Assembly (NCBI RefSeq): GCF_014337195.1
Contig: NZ_CP060634.1
Span: forward strand, 2,542,001 to 2,606,000
Reading direction: 5' to 3'
Source of the DNA: Qiania dongpingensis
GTDB taxonomy: Bacteria; Bacillota; Clostridia; Lachnospirales; Lachnospiraceae
DNA length: 64,000 bases
Within the stretch, counting starts at the first letter, position 1. Every line of letters starts with the position of its first letter. The position numbers were made by a program, and so were the translations under genes. Shown one piece after another: positions 1-8,655 of this stretch. The notes beneath the pieces are model-generated. The model had not been told where the DNA came from. It worked only from the letters and a program-made list of their open reading frames with translations, and ran no database searches.

Positions 1-334
1 GGTGACGGAGGAAAAGGTACGTATCGTACAGGATGCCGATGCCATTTACCGGGAGGAAATCGCCAATGCCGGACTGGACAAAGGCCTCGGCCAGTATTTT
101 GCCGCTTTAACCAATATGCGTTCAGTGGGAGTCATGGGAGACGAACGTACTTATGATTACGCGGTGGCGCTGCGCGCCGTCAACACCAGTGATTTTATGA
201 CGGCCGACGTGGCGGAATTTCCCTGGGATGTTCTGAGGACCACAGCCAGCCGGATAGTGAATGAAGTAAAAGGCGTGAACCGGGTCATGTACGATCTGAC
301 CAGCAAACCGCCGGGAACGATAGAGTTTGAGTGA
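1..334 (+). CDS. guaA: GMP synthase (glutamine-hydrolysing), C-terminal end only
   Basis: This is the 3' end of guaA, which converts XMP to GMP with ATP and glutamine. About 110 residues are visible, covering the C-terminal dimerisation domain. The motifs [19 protein letters not shown] and the end [10 protein letters not shown] are diagnostic of GuaA. The gene starts outside the window. Its last codons (ata gag ttt gag tga) form the attachment core used by the element that follows, so the inserted DNA begins without disrupting the protein. A second, divergent guaA lies at 27492-28784. Identification is secure; this copy is probably the housekeeping enzyme because its sequence is canonical. 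Confidence 0.95.
   Translation, partial: VTEEKVRIVQDADAIYREEIANAGLDKGLGQYFAALTNMRSVGVMGDERTYDYAVALRAVNTSDFMTADVAEFPWDVLRTTASRIVNEVKGVNRVMYDLTSKPPGTIEFE
323..334 (+). repeat. attL-like core at the guaA 3' end
   Basis: GAGTTTGAGTGA encodes the Glu-Phe-Glu-stop end of GuaA. The core GAGTTTGA(A/G)T recurs at 11739-11750, 14395-14406 and 18363-18374. Insertion into the 3' end of guaA is a known strategy of tyrosine-integrase islands in Bacillota. The exact crossover bases cannot be fixed from one sequence. Confidence 0.65.
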
Positions 335-393
335 TGAAATGAGATTGGAAAAGCCTGTGTTTATGCGGACTGCAAGCAAAATTGTTTAAGCTC

Positions 394-411
394 TGGCAAC
401 GATTTGGCAAC
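394..411 (+). repeat. Left integrase arm-type repeats
   Basis: Two direct copies of TGGCAAC start at 394 and 405, 11 bp apart. The same pair with the same period occurs near the right end (11619 and 11630). The placement just inside both att cores suggests arm-type binding sites for the integrase. Confidence 0.55.
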
Positions 412-455
412 ATTTCGGCTATCACTCACTGAATAATAGAATACTTCAATAACAG

Positions 456-506
456 AAAAACCTTACTGATTTTCAGAAATGAAGCTGAAAGTCGGTAAGG
501 TTTTTT
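456..506. terminator. Bidirectional terminator between guaA and the XRE gene
   Basis: An A-run, CCTTACTGA, a loop, TCGGTAAGG and a T-run form a stem flanked by A and T tracts. It can end transcription of guaA from the left and of the minus-strand regulator from the right. Confidence 0.7.
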
Positions 507-526
507 GTGCGTTTCGAGGTTGAAAA

Positions 527-1054
527 TTAGTCGGATTCGGGTTTCAAGTCCTGTAAGATAAGGTCGCTGAGTTCTTGTGAGGGAACGACCTTTCTCCAGT
601 GATTTGAGGTATCTAATTCGGGATATTTGTACCGCCACTGGTCGTATTCCTCTTTGGTTATCTCTCCCTGTTCCAGACGGACAGCCTGTTCCTGCCATGC
701 ATGGAACATATCAAACATAGTGGTGTAGGTTGTTCCGGCGGATTTATCTAATCGCAGACACACTTCTCCGTCAATCTCTCCGATTTTCATCCCATACATA
801 TCTTCCAGCGCAAAGAGCGTGTGCATAAGCCCGATATAGCTGTCAATCTCCGGAACTGTGATTGCTCGTGGGCTGACATCAAGGATATGTGCCATTTCTT
901 TTACAAGGTCTTGTTTCGGCGTTCTGGCTTCTGATTCGTACTGCGCCATACGGACATCAGAGGTTTTTCCGAGAAAACCGAGGAGTTCGCCCAGTTGCTT
1001 TTGCGTCATGCCTTTCCGATTGCGGAAAAAGCGGATTCTTTTGCCGATTGCCAT
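527..1054 (-). CDS. XRE-family helix-turn-helix regulator of the element
   Basis: The protein has 175 residues. The N-terminal ~65 residues form a Cro/C1-type HTH (IGKRIRFFRNRKGMTQKQLGELL, in two pieces on either side of the turn). The C-terminal part is acidic and Trp-rich with no recognised fold. The start at 1054 is preferred over the upstream one because an ACCTCC complement (GGAGGT) sits at 1061-1066. It is divergent from the xis-int operon, with operator-like repeats in between, so it probably represses excision genes. The role is inferred from position; the HTH is clear. Confidence 0.8.
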   Translation of the reverse strand: MAIGKRIRFFRNRKGMTQKQLGELLGFLGKTSDVRMAQYESEARTPKQDLVKEMAHILDVSPRAITVPEIDSYIGLMHTLFALEDMYGMKIGEIDGEVCLRLDKSAGTTYTTMFDMFHAWQEQAVRLEQGEITKEEYDQWRYKYPELDTSNHWRKVVPSQELSDLILQDLKPESD

Positions 1055-1095
1055 AATAAAACCTCCGTTGTAGTTATAGTGATACAACCATTCTT

Positions 1096-1249
1096 GACTT
1101 AAACATTTTCGTTGAAGTTAGTATAGCATGGTGCAATAGGAATAGCAAGAGAAACTTAAATAAAAAAAGTTAAGATTTTGCTACAAACCACTTGACTTAA
1201 CGGAATTTATTTAGTATTATACATACAGAACTTAAACAAAAAGAGTTAA
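1096..1249 (+). promoter_or_regulatory. Promoter and repeated operators for the xis-int operon
   Basis: A promoter TTGACT (1192-1197), 17 bp, TATTAT (1215-1220) faces the integrase. Two 21-bp elements of form AACTTAAA-N7-AGTTAA lie at 1153-1173 and 1229-1249, on either side of it. A degenerate third copy lies near 1096-1121, and a fourth at 11699-11719 near the right end. They are likely sites for the divergent XRE regulator; the protein-site pairing is inferred. Confidence 0.6.
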
Positions 1250-1272
1250 AGCAGAAAGGGGAGGATAACTGA

Positions 1273-1452
1273 ATGGCAGAAAAATCATTTATGACTGTGG
1301 AGGAAGTGGCTGCGGAATTGCGGGTGTCAAAGTCGAAAGCCTATCAGATTGTGCGGGAACTGAACGCGGAATTGCAGAAGCAGGGGTATCTGACGGTGGC
1401 TGGACGTGTGAACACTACTTTTTTTCATAAAAAGGTCTGTTACAGCGATTAA
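1273..1452 (+). CDS. Small Xis-like DNA-binding protein
   Basis: This 59-residue protein reads MAEKSFMTVEEVAAEL, then RVSKSKAYQIVRELNAEL, then a basic tail. The pattern is a winged-helix excisionase/helix-turn-helix like those encoded just before integrases of Tn916-type elements. The ATG follows AAAGGGGAGG. The stop is 20 bp before the integrase start, so the two are co-transcribed. The role as recombination directionality factor is inferred from size, fold pattern and position. Confidence 0.75.
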   Translation: MAEKSFMTVEEVAAELRVSKSKAYQIVRELNAELQKQGYLTVAGRVNTTFFHKKVCYSD

Positions 1453-1472
1453 ACGGAAAGGAGTTGATTTGA

Positions 1473-2573
1473 ATGGCTGTATACAAGGACAATGCTACGG
1501 GAACGTGGCGGGTAATCTACCGCTTTACCAACTGGAAAGGCGAGAGGAAACAGACACAAAAAAGAGGTTTTGCTACCAAAAGAGAAGCGCAAGCCTGGGA
1601 GCATGAAATCATGCTGAAACAGGGCGCAAAGCTGGATATGACGTTTGCCAGCTTCTTTGAAGTTTACGAAGCCGACAAGAAACAGCGTGTTAAGGAAAGC
1701 ACATGGGAATCCAAAAGCCATGTAATCCGCACAAAGATTTTACCGTATTTCGGGAATCGAAAAATAGCGGAGATTGAAGCAAAGGATATTATCGCATGGC
1801 AGAATGAACTCATGGCGTACCGGGACGAGAAGGGAAAGCCTTATTCGGCAGATTATCTGAAAACTATTCACGCCCAGCTTACGGCGATTTTCAATCATGC
1901 TGTGAACTTCTATAGCCTGCCCTACAATCCGGCAAGGCGGGCAGGAACAATGGGAAATGAGATTCCAAAAGAAGTGAATTTCTGGACGAAAGAGGAATAT
2001 TTGAAATTCTCCGAAGCCATGATGGATAAGCCCCGTTCCTATTATGCTTTTGAAATGCTTTACTGGTGTGGAATCCGTTCCGGCGAACTGCTGGCACTCA
2101 CTCCGGCTGATTTCAACTTTGAAAATCAGACGGTCACGATCAGCAAAACCTTTCATCGTTCTAAAGGGCGGGATATTATCACAAACCCGAAAACAAAAAA
2201 GAGCAACCGTGTAATCAAAATGCCAACTTTTCTCTGTGAGGAAATGCAGGAGTATATCAAAATGCTTTATGACATTAAGCCAGAGGAGCGACTGTTTACG
2301 GTCACAAAATCCTATCTTAATCACGAGATGGAGCGAGGGGCAAAGCAGGCAGGAGTGAAAAAGATTCGTGTGCATGATATTCGTCATAGCGCAGTTTCCC
2401 TGTTAATCGACATGGGATTTTCAGTGCTTGCGATTGGGGAGCGCATGGGGCATGAAGCGGAGAAAATCACTTATCGTTATGCTCACTTGTTCCCTACGGT
2501 GCAGACGGAAATGGCGGAGAAATTGGAAATGGAGCGTAGACATAAGGAGGACACAAATGGAAAGAACACTTGA
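1473..2573 (+). CDS. int: Site-specific tyrosine recombinase (integrase)
   Basis: The protein has 366 residues with the usual three-part layout: an AP2-like arm-binding N-terminus (MAVYKDNATGTWRVIYRF), a SAM-like core-binding domain at about 55-155, and a catalytic domain at about 165-345. The catalytic residues seen are R202 (IRSGELLAL), H301 and R304 (HDIRHS), H327 (GHEAEK) and the nucleophile Y336 (YRYAHL). It is followed by an overlapping MobC-like gene. It should join the guaA 3' end with the circular element. Family assignment is firm; the guaA target is deduced from the att repeats. Confidence 0.93.
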   Translation: MAVYKDNATGTWRVIYRFTNWKGERKQTQKRGFATKREAQAWEHEIMLKQGAKLDMTFASFFEVYEADKKQRVKESTWESKSHVIRTKILPYFGNRKIAEIEAKDIIAWQNELMAYRDEKGKPYSADYLKTIHAQLTAIFNHAVNFYSLPYNPARRAGTMGNEIPKEVNFWTKEEYLKFSEAMMDKPRSYYAFEMLYWCGIRSGELLALTPADFNFENQTVTISKTFHRSKGRDIITNPKTKKSNRVIKMPTFLCEEMQEYIKMLYDIKPEERLFTVTKSYLNHEMERGAKQAGVKKIRVHDIRHSAVSLLIDMGFSVLAIGERMGHEAEKITYRYAHLFPTVQTEMAEKLEMERRHKEDTNGKNT

Positions 2574-2880
2574 TTACAAAGGGCGGTGGCGCAATCATAC
2601 GGTGGCGTTCCGGGTATCGGACGAGGAAGCAAAGCTGCTTAATGATTTGGTGGCGTTGTCAGGCTTGACAAAGCAGGACTATATCACAAGGCGGCTGCTG
2701 TGCCGGGATGTGGTGGTACAGGGCAATCCGAGGGTTTATAAGGCTCTGAAAAATCAAATGGCGGCTATCTATGAGGAATTGAAGCGGCTGGAAACATTAA
2801 GCCCGGACAATGACGAACTGCTTTACACGTTGCAGGTAATTGCAATTACGTTAGATGGTCTGAAAGGAGAAGATGAATGA
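2557..2880 (+). CDS. MobC-like mobilization accessory protein (ribbon-helix-helix)
   Basis: The protein has 107 residues. A ribbon-helix-helix is visible early: TVAFRVSDEEAKLLNDL followed by SGLTKQDYITRRLL. This matches relaxosome accessory MobC-type proteins that help a relaxase at oriT. The start ATG lies inside the integrase 3' end with AAGGAGG before it, and the stop overlaps the next gene by 4 bp, so the three genes are translationally coupled. The exact partner (the MobV relaxase downstream) is inferred. Confidence 0.7.
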   Translation: MERTLDYKGRWRNHTVAFRVSDEEAKLLNDLVALSGLTKQDYITRRLLCRDVVVQGNPRVYKALKNQMAAIYEELKRLETLSPDNDELLYTLQVIAITLDGLKGEDE

Positions 2881-4007
2881 CAGAAAAAATGCAAACGACT
2901 GCTCCCGTATCATCTGTTGGCGCAGATGGGGCGCAGCCGCAATTAAAAAATCACAATGAAATTATAGCAAATGAAACAGCACAAATCAATCTGCAAGCCA
3001 AAAATCTCCTGGAGAAATCCGGGAGCGGCGGGTTTCAAACGGTTTCCATGACAGAACTGTATGATACAGTCTATCCGCCCAGAACGCCGATTGTAGACGG
3101 ATTCCTCTATGGCGGCACTTATCTCTTTGTGGGTGCGCCGAAAGTGGGAAAATCATTCTTTATGGGACAGCTTGCCTACCATGTGGCAATGGGACTTCCT
3201 CTTTGGAATTATCCCGTCCGAAAGGGGACGGTGCTGTATCTGGCACTGGAAGATGATTACGCAAGGCTTCAGCGGCGGCTCTCTGGTATGTTCGGCGTGG
3301 AATGTGTGGATAATCTGTACTTTGCAACACAGGCAAAGACACTGAATGGGGGCTTGGACAGGCAATTAGAGGAATTTCTGAAAGAGCATACGGACGCAAG
3401 GCTGATTATCATTGACACGCTCCAGAAAGTGCGTGAGGTCGGCGGGGACAGGTACAGCTATTCCAGCGACTACGAGAATGTGACAAAGTTAAAGTCGTTC
3501 AGCGATAAATACGGTATCTGCCTGCTGGTGGTTCATCACACACGCAAGCTGGAATCCGAGGACAGTTTCGATATGATTTCCGGTACAAACGGACTGTTGG
3601 GTGCGGCAGACGGTGCGTTCATTATGCACAAGAAGAAGCACACTGACAATGAAGCGGTTATGGATATAGTGGGGCGAGACCAGCCGGATCAGGAATTGAC
3701 TATAGAGTTTGACCGGGAGCGCTGTGTCTGGAAATTCAAAAAGGCGGAAACGGAACTGTGGAAACAGCCGTCGAATCCTCTGCTGGAAGCGATTAACAAC
3801 TTTCTGACCGAGAATAGACCGGAATGGACGGGAACAGCAACGGAACTTGCAAGCCAGTTGCCGGATATACAGTTACAGGCGAATGTGCTTTCCAGAAAGC
3901 TGAATGTAGTCAACAGCCAGTTGATTAATGATTATGGGATTTTCTATGACAATAAGCGGGGGCATGAAAGGAAGATTATTCTGAAACGGCTTGAGCCGAG
4001 AGTATAA
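2877..4007 (+). CDS. RecA-like AAA ATPase (RepA/AAA_25 type)
   Basis: The protein has 376 residues. After a ~65-residue low-complexity start comes YLFVGAPKVGKSFFMGQLA (Walker A GAPKVGKS), then LIIIDTLQKV (Walker B) and LLVVHHTRK. This is the hexameric RepA/DnaB-like ATPase family found in plasmid replication genes and in many Clostridia IMEs. A winged-helix-like C-terminus may bind DNA. It sits just before a CGACGC-rich inverted repeat that could be its site of action. A role in replication of the excised circle is plausible but inferred. Confidence 0.8.
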   Translation: MTEKMQTTAPVSSVGADGAQPQLKNHNEIIANETAQINLQAKNLLEKSGSGGFQTVSMTELYDTVYPPRTPIVDGFLYGGTYLFVGAPKVGKSFFMGQLAYHVAMGLPLWNYPVRKGTVLYLALEDDYARLQRRLSGMFGVECVDNLYFATQAKTLNGGLDRQLEEFLKEHTDARLIIIDTLQKVREVGGDRYSYSSDYENVTKLKSFSDKYGICLLVVHHTRKLESEDSFDMISGTNGLLGAADGAFIMHKKKHTDNEAVMDIVGRDQPDQELTIEFDRERCVWKFKKAETELWKQPSNPLLEAINNFLTENRPEWTGTATELASQLPDIQLQANVLSRKLNVVNSQLINDYGIFYDNKRGHERKIILKRLEPRV

Positions 4008-4019
4008 AAGCGACGATAT

Positions 4020-4092
4020 GCGTCGGTTGCGACGGTATTTTTTACAATAGACTGGTATAGAAAATATCGACGCTATCGACGCAAACCGACGC
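4020..4092. repeat. CGACGC-rich inverted repeat, possible origin or operator
   Basis: GCGTCGGTTGCG (4020-4031) faces CGCAAACCGACGC (4080-4092), near-perfect inverted arms about 48 bp apart. Extra CGACG units lie at 4011, 4068 and 4077. The cluster follows directly after the RepA-like ATPase gene. It resembles iterons of a replication origin; a regulatory hairpin is the alternative. Confidence 0.5.
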
Positions 4093-4105
4093 AGAAAGGA
4101 TTTTT

Positions 4106-4339
4106 ATGAAGAACGTGCAAATTTCTTATGAACTGTTTGTATCTCTGCTACGCTATCATCTGGTGGAAGATGACGATTGTCTGAATCAAATCCGGCAGGG
4201 GTTAGAGCAGAAATTAGATTCACTGGTGCGTCATGAATTATATGCCAAATATAAGACTGCGCCCACACAGGAGGAACGGGAAAAAGCCAGACAGGAATAT
4301 CTGAACAGGCGTGGAGTGTTGGATAGCTTTCGATGGTAG
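4106..4339 (+). CDS. Hypothetical IME protein, 77 aa
   Basis: This is a small charged protein, MKNVQISYELFVSLLRYHL, then an acidic stretch and a Lys/Glu-rich helix ending VLDSFRW. AAAGGA precedes the ATG. No catalytic motif or membrane segment is visible. Small helical proteins like this are common between the ATPase and relaxase in this kind of element. Function is unknown. Confidence 0.6.
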   Translation: MKNVQISYELFVSLLRYHLVEDDDCLNQIRQGLEQKLDSLVRHELYAKYKTAPTQEEREKARQEYLNRRGVLDSFRW

Positions 4340-4360
4340 TTATTCCTTTGATGATAATTA

Positions 4361-4383
4361 ACAGGAGCGTGTCACGCTCCTGT
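4361..4383. repeat. Perfect 23-bp palindrome
   Basis: ACAGGAGCGTG, one T, CACGCTCCTGT: two 11-bp arms with a one-base centre, between two small genes. No T-run follows, so it is not a standard terminator. It could be a protein-binding site or a processing hairpin. Confidence 0.5.
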
Positions 4384-4414
4384 GGATAGCAGATAAAGAG
4401 AAAGGTGTGATTCG

Positions 4415-4654
4415 ATGATTATTCAGCCGGAATGGGGAACACGGAATAAGAACAAATATTTTTACGAAAGCGAAACACGGAGAATAGCAGTCCTCAATGA
4501 AATTTTTGGAGAGATAGAACTGACAGAAGATGAACAGCGCATATTGATATGGCTTGCGGGGTGGGACGAATACACGATGGAGAATATGCTGTCGGTTATC
4601 CGAAAAGCGATGGCAGCGGAAGTAAAGCGGCTGGAACAGCCGCCCCGTCCGTAG
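4415..4654 (+). CDS. Hypothetical IME protein, 79 aa
   Basis: The protein begins MIIQPEWGTRNKNKYFYE, continues with an amphipathic stretch (LTEDEQRILIWLAGWDEYT) and ends Pro-rich. A GAAAGG site precedes the ATG. It has no recognised catalytic motif. It lies immediately before the candidate oriT and relaxase, so it may be a mobilization accessory protein, but that is only positional. Confidence 0.6.
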   Translation: MIIQPEWGTRNKNKYFYESETRRIAVLNEIFGEIELTEDEQRILIWLAGWDEYTMENMLSVIRKAMAAEVKRLEQPPRP

Positions 4655-4708
4655 GACGGAAGCCCCCGGCAGGGCGCAAAGGCAGCTTTTGATGGACGGA
4701 ACGGCTGT

Positions 4709-4800
4709 CAAAAGTGCTTTTGCATTACTTTCGGCGAAAGTAACAAAGCCTATGCGCCGTATCCGGCGCTGATTACCCGAACAGGGAGAAAGGATATTGC
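4709..4800 (+). other. Candidate origin of transfer (oriT)
   Basis: Directly upstream of the MobV relaxase are two palindromes: CAAAAG-TG-CTTTTG (4709-4722) and TTACTTTCG-G-CGAAAGTAA (4725-4743, 9-bp arms). A GCGCCgtatccGGCGC stem follows (about 4755-4770). MobV relaxases nick next to inverted repeats lying just upstream of mob. The position and hairpins fit, but the nick site cannot be read. Confidence 0.5.
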
Positions 4801-6114
4801 TTGAAGCGAACGATTAGCTTTATGACAGGAAAAGGCTCTGTCAACCATAACAGCAGAAAATTCCATGCTAAGAATACTGACCCGGAGCGAAGCTGTTTGA
4901 ACGTAGAATACTGCAACGAAAATGTTAAAGACGTATATCACGAATTATTTGATGAAGCACTCGCCCGGTACAATGCGAAGCAGACCAGAAGTGACCGCCG
5001 CATTGATGATTATTATGATAAAATCTGTTCCGGCAAGCAGGAGAAACCATTCCATGAGATTATCCTGCAAATTGGGGATAAGGACAATATGGGAGCGAAA
5101 ACGGAGAACGGACAGCTTGCGGCAAAGGTGCTGGATAAATATATGCGGGACTTCCAACGTAGAAATCCTACATTGAGAGTATTCAGTGCTTATCTCCACA
5201 TGGACGAAGCTACTCCACATCTCCATATTGATTTTATCCCTTACACGACAGGAAGTAAGCGGGGGCTTGATACAAGAGTTTCTTTGAAACAGGCGTTATC
5301 TGCTCTCGGATTTAAAGGTGGAACAAGACGGGAAACGGAATTAAATCAGTGGGTGTCTTATGAGAAAGAACAGCTTGCCGCTATCATGCTGGAACAGGGG
5401 ATTGAATGGGAGAAAAAAGGCATACATGAAAAGCATTTATCTGTTCTGGATTTTGAGAAAAAGGAGCGGGCAAAGGAAGTTGCGGCATTGGAAGCGAAGA
5501 AAGCAGAATTACAAGAAGAAAATGCCACTTTTCAAGAAATCAACGAAGATTTGCATGAACAGTTGTTGCAGGTTGATGATGAGATTCATTTCTTGCGGGA
5601 AGATTTACAGGAGTCCCGGCAAGAAGCAGAGAAAGCGCAGAAACAGGTGGATAAATATCAGAAGCGCATGGATGAACTTGCTCCTATGGTAAAGAATATG
5701 GAGAAGCTGGCGGCAGACTTTTCTGCAGACCCGGAGCAAACGCTTCCAGAAGCAGCGGTTACGGAATCTGCAAAGTCGTATCGGGAGAAGAAGGCAAAGC
5801 CGCTAATAAAGAAAATCGTACAAGTCATGCGCTCTGTTTATTCGGCGTATCTGGATATTTCAAATAAGTTTACGAAGTTGCAAGCGGCGTATAGCAGGGA
5901 ACGGAGTGGAAACGAGCGTCTGTCAAACAGGCTGGAAGTAGTCTTGGAGGAAAATCGAGAACTAAGGATGGTGGCGGCAGATTTTGATCGTGTAAAGGCG
6001 GTGGTTGGCTCTGAACAGGTAAACGCCGTGATTAACCGGGCGAAACAGCAGGAGCAGATAGAAGCCGAACAGAAACGGGCTGTAAGGAGAAAACATAATC
6101 AGGAAGCCCGTTGA
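4801..6114 (+). CDS. mobV: MobV-family relaxase (plasmid recombination/mobilization protein)
   Basis: The protein has 437 residues and starts at a TTG preceded by AGGGAGAAAGGA. The N-terminal ~220 residues are the Mob/Pre domain: [20 protein letters not shown] and the metal motif [15 protein letters not shown] at about 129-143. The C-terminal half is a long coiled coil (about 215-300) and a further helical region. It should nick oriT and lead the strand into a recipient using a helper's secretion system. The operon ends in a strong hairpin at 6113. Family assignment is firm. Confidence 0.92.
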   Translation: MKRTISFMTGKGSVNHNSRKFHAKNTDPERSCLNVEYCNENVKDVYHELFDEALARYNAKQTRSDRRIDDYYDKICSGKQEKPFHEIILQIGDKDNMGAKTENGQLAAKVLDKYMRDFQRRNPTLRVFSAYLHMDEATPHLHIDFIPYTTGSKRGLDTRVSLKQALSALGFKGGTRRETELNQWVSYEKEQLAAIMLEQGIEWEKKGIHEKHLSVLDFEKKERAKEVAALEAKKAELQEENATFQEINEDLHEQLLQVDDEIHFLREDLQESRQEAEKAQKQVDKYQKRMDELAPMVKNMEKLAADFSADPEQTLPEAAVTESAKSYREKKAKPLIKKIVQVMRSVYSAYLDISNKFTKLQAAYSRERSGNERLSNRLEVVLEENRELRMVAADFDRVKAVVGSEQVNAVINRAKQQEQIEAEQKRAVRRKHNQEAR

Positions 6115-6150
6115 CATCCGGGAGGACTTTTAACAGCCCTCCCGGATGTC
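6113..6150 (+). terminator. Hairpin after the relaxase
   Basis: GACATCCGGGAGG (6113-6125) pairs with CCTCCCGGATGTC (6138-6150), a 13-bp perfect stem overlapping the mobV stop. It lacks a clear T-run after it, so it may act as a boundary hairpin rather than a classical terminator. Confidence 0.6.
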
Positions 6151-6257
6151 ATAAAGTGAATTCCCATCAGTTGATCAAAAGGGGAACAGCGCAGACATCC
6201 AGTTTTATTTTAACTGGCTGGCAAAAAGAAAAAGAAAGTATGTTCGATAAAAAGTGC

Positions 6258-6286
6258 TTGCTTTTGAAAAGGTTTGATAGTATAAT
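6258..6286 (+). promoter_or_regulatory. Promoter of the restriction-modification operon
   Basis: TTGCTT (6258-6263), 17 bp, TATAAT (6281-6286), placed 44 bp before the methyltransferase ATG. The short leader leaves room for autoregulation by the methyltransferase N-terminal domain. Confidence 0.65.
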
Positions 6287-6329
6287 GAGGGAAAAATCAG
6301 GTATAAATTATTTCCCAGGAGTGATGTGG

Positions 6330-7478
6330 ATGAAACAGGTACATTTAAGAGTCGATGATGAATTATATAATGAATTAAACGCATATTCTGTGATGATGGA
6401 GCAGACAATGCAGGATTGTGTGAGAGAAGCGGTTGCGTATTATGTTACTGATATGAGAAGAAAGCAACGGGAAGTGAAAGACCGCCAGTTTACATTTATT
6501 GATTTATTTGCCGGAATAGGTGGAATGAGAATTGCTTTTGAAAGGGCTGGCGGATACTGTGTCTATTCTAATGAGTGGAATAAATACAGTCAGCAGACAT
6601 ATTTTGCTAATTTTGGAGAGCAGCCAGAGGGAGACATTACACAGGTGCCAGCATCATCTATACCGAATCATGATATTCTGGTAGCCGGATTTCCATGTCA
6701 GCCTTTTTCTATCGCAGGTGTTTCAAAAAAGAACAGCCTCGGACGTGCAACGGGATTTGAGGATAAGACACAGGGAACACTCTTTTTTGATGTTTGCAGG
6801 ATATTAAAAGAAAAAAGACCAAAAGCCTTTATGCTGGAGAATGTAAAAAATCTGTGCAGTCATGATAAAGGCAGAACTTTTAAGGTAATACTGGAATCAT
6901 TAGAGGAATTGGATTACAGTGTATTTTATGCTGTTCTGGATGGACAGAATTATGTGCCTCAACACAGAGAACGGATTCTGATTGTGGGGTTTGACCGCAA
7001 AAAATATGGAAAGAATATGCAGTTTGATTTTGATTTGACACCTAAATATCCCAAACCTGTTATGCGTGATATTCTGGATGAAAGTGTTGATGAAAAATAT
7101 ACGTTATCAGATAAACTTTGGACATATCTACAGAATTATGCGGCAAAGCATAAAGCCGCAGGAAATGGATTTGGTTATGGGATTGCACCATTAGATGGTG
7201 TGTCAAGAACAATCAGTGCCAGATATTACAAAGATGGTTCAGAAATACTGATTGAGCAGGAAGGCAAGAATCCCAGGCGGCTGACGCCCCGTGAATGTGC
7301 GAGGTTGCAGGGGTTCCCGGATGACTTCAAAATTCCGGTATCTGATACTCAGGCGTATAAACAGTTTGGAAATTCTGTTGTTGTGCCGTTGATGGAAAAT
7401 GTAGCAAAACTGATAGTAAAGAAACTGGAAGAAATAGATCAGACAGAAGAAAAAGAATTACAGAGGATGGTGATTTAG
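6330..7478 (+). CDS. DNA (cytosine-5-)methyltransferase with N-terminal RHH domain
   Basis: The protein has 382 residues. The C5 motifs appear in order: I ([16 protein letters not shown]), IV (GFPCQPFS, catalytic C123), VI (LENVKNL), VIII ([11 protein letters not shown]), IX ([15 protein letters not shown]) and X ([12 protein letters not shown]). Residues 1-45 ([19 protein letters not shown]...) look like a ribbon-helix-helix, an unusual fusion reminiscent of the regulatory N-termini of M.EcoRII and M.SsoII. The start at 6330 is chosen because AGGAG lies 8 bp upstream. Its TAG stop abuts the endonuclease ATG. It should protect host DNA, probably at a CCWGG-like site given its partners. Confidence 0.92.
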   Translation: MKQVHLRVDDELYNELNAYSVMMEQTMQDCVREAVAYYVTDMRRKQREVKDRQFTFIDLFAGIGGMRIAFERAGGYCVYSNEWNKYSQQTYFANFGEQPEGDITQVPASSIPNHDILVAGFPCQPFSIAGVSKKNSLGRATGFEDKTQGTLFFDVCRILKEKRPKAFMLENVKNLCSHDKGRTFKVILESLEELDYSVFYAVLDGQNYVPQHRERILIVGFDRKKYGKNMQFDFDLTPKYPKPVMRDILDESVDEKYTLSDKLWTYLQNYAAKHKAAGNGFGYGIAPLDGVSRTISARYYKDGSEILIEQEGKNPRRLTPRECARLQGFPDDFKIPVSDTQAYKQFGNSVVVPLMENVAKLIVKKLEEIDQTEEKELQRMVI

Positions 7479-8654
7479 ATGACTACAGGATATGCAGGAC
7501 AGGCAATAAAATCTGTTCTCAACAGTGAAAAGGGATTTTGTAAATTTCTTTCTGCAAATGACACAGGAGCAACGGGTGGTCATCAGTCCGGTATTCTGAT
7601 TTCAAAATCGGCTGTAGATATGATGTTCAGCAGACAGGAACTCGAACAGGATACAATTCCAAAAAGAATGGTAAAAATCAGATGGCAGGATGATTTTGAG
7701 ACAGAAAGTTGTTTTACATACTATGAGAGTAAAAATGAATTAAGGATTACACGTTTTGGAAGAGGCTTTCCATTCTTAAAACCAGAGCAGACGGGAGCAT
7801 TATTTGTATTTACACAGCAAACGGATGTTGATTACAGTGTATATTTTCTGGAAACAGATGAGGAAATAGAAGAGTTTCTTGATACATTCGGCATAAGCCC
7901 TACTGAGACGAACGGTCTTATTGATATAGAAAAAGTTTCGTCAGAAACGCAGGAAAGGATGGCAATACAGGAGTTTATCAGCGGCTTGGATGTAGATTTC
8001 CCTGCATCAGATGTAATGTCAGTGGCGGCTAGAACAATTGAAGAAAAAGCATATAATCATGTGGAATATATCCTTACAAATCCTGATGAGAAAATTATCA
8101 GTTGGACGAATATGGAATATACTCTTTTCAGAGCATTGGAATATGCAAGATATGGCGAAATTATTACAAAAGGATTTCATACTGTCGATGAGTTTGTAAG
8201 AGTTGCTAATGTAGTGCTGAATCGCAGAAAAAGTCGGGCTGGTAAAAGTCTTGAACATCATTTGTCAGCGATATTTGATGGAAATGGTATAGAGTATTCA
8301 TCCCAAGCTGTTACAGAGGGGAATAAAAAGCCGGATTTTCTGTTTCCCTCTCAGGAAGCATATCATGATTATGATTTTTCAACGGATAATATTATTTCTC
8401 TGGCAGCAAAAACAACCTGTAAGGACAGGTGGAGACAGGTATTAAATGAAGCGGATAGATTGAGGGATAAACCAAAGTATCTCTGTACGCTTCAGCAGGG
8501 AATATCCGGAGCTCAGATGGATGAAATGCAGGCAGAAAATGTTATATTGGTTGTACCGAAGCCCTACATAGTGACATATCCTAAAGACCGCAGAGACAGA
8601 ATATGGACATTAGCTCGGTTTGTGCAATATGTAAAAATGATTGAGGGCAAATAA
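7479..8654 (+). CDS. Type II restriction endonuclease, EcoRII-like
   Basis: The protein has 391 residues. The N-terminal ~170 residues (ATGGHQSGILISK, RFGRGFPF) resemble the EcoRII B3-like effector DNA-binding domain. The C-terminal half carries a PD-(D/E)XK nuclease: E259 (SLEHHLSAIF), P285-D286 (KKPDFLFP), K311 (AAKTTCKDRW) and R317. That spacing fits the EcoRII catalytic core. Type IIE enzymes of this family need a second site as effector. Translation is coupled to the methyltransferase. Recognition of CCWGG or a similar site is inferred from family and from the Vsr gene beside it. Confidence 0.88.
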   Translation: MTTGYAGQAIKSVLNSEKGFCKFLSANDTGATGGHQSGILISKSAVDMMFSRQELEQDTIPKRMVKIRWQDDFETESCFTYYESKNELRITRFGRGFPFLKPEQTGALFVFTQQTDVDYSVYFLETDEEIEEFLDTFGISPTETNGLIDIEKVSSETQERMAIQEFISGLDVDFPASDVMSVAARTIEEKAYNHVEYILTNPDEKIISWTNMEYTLFRALEYARYGEIITKGFHTVDEFVRVANVVLNRRKSRAGKSLEHHLSAIFDGNGIEYSSQAVTEGNKKPDFLFPSQEAYHDYDFSTDNIISLAAKTTCKDRWRQVLNEADRLRDKPKYLCTLQQGISGAQMDEMQAENVILVVPKPYIVTYPKDRRDRIWTLARFVQYVKMIEGK

Positions 8655-8655
8655 G

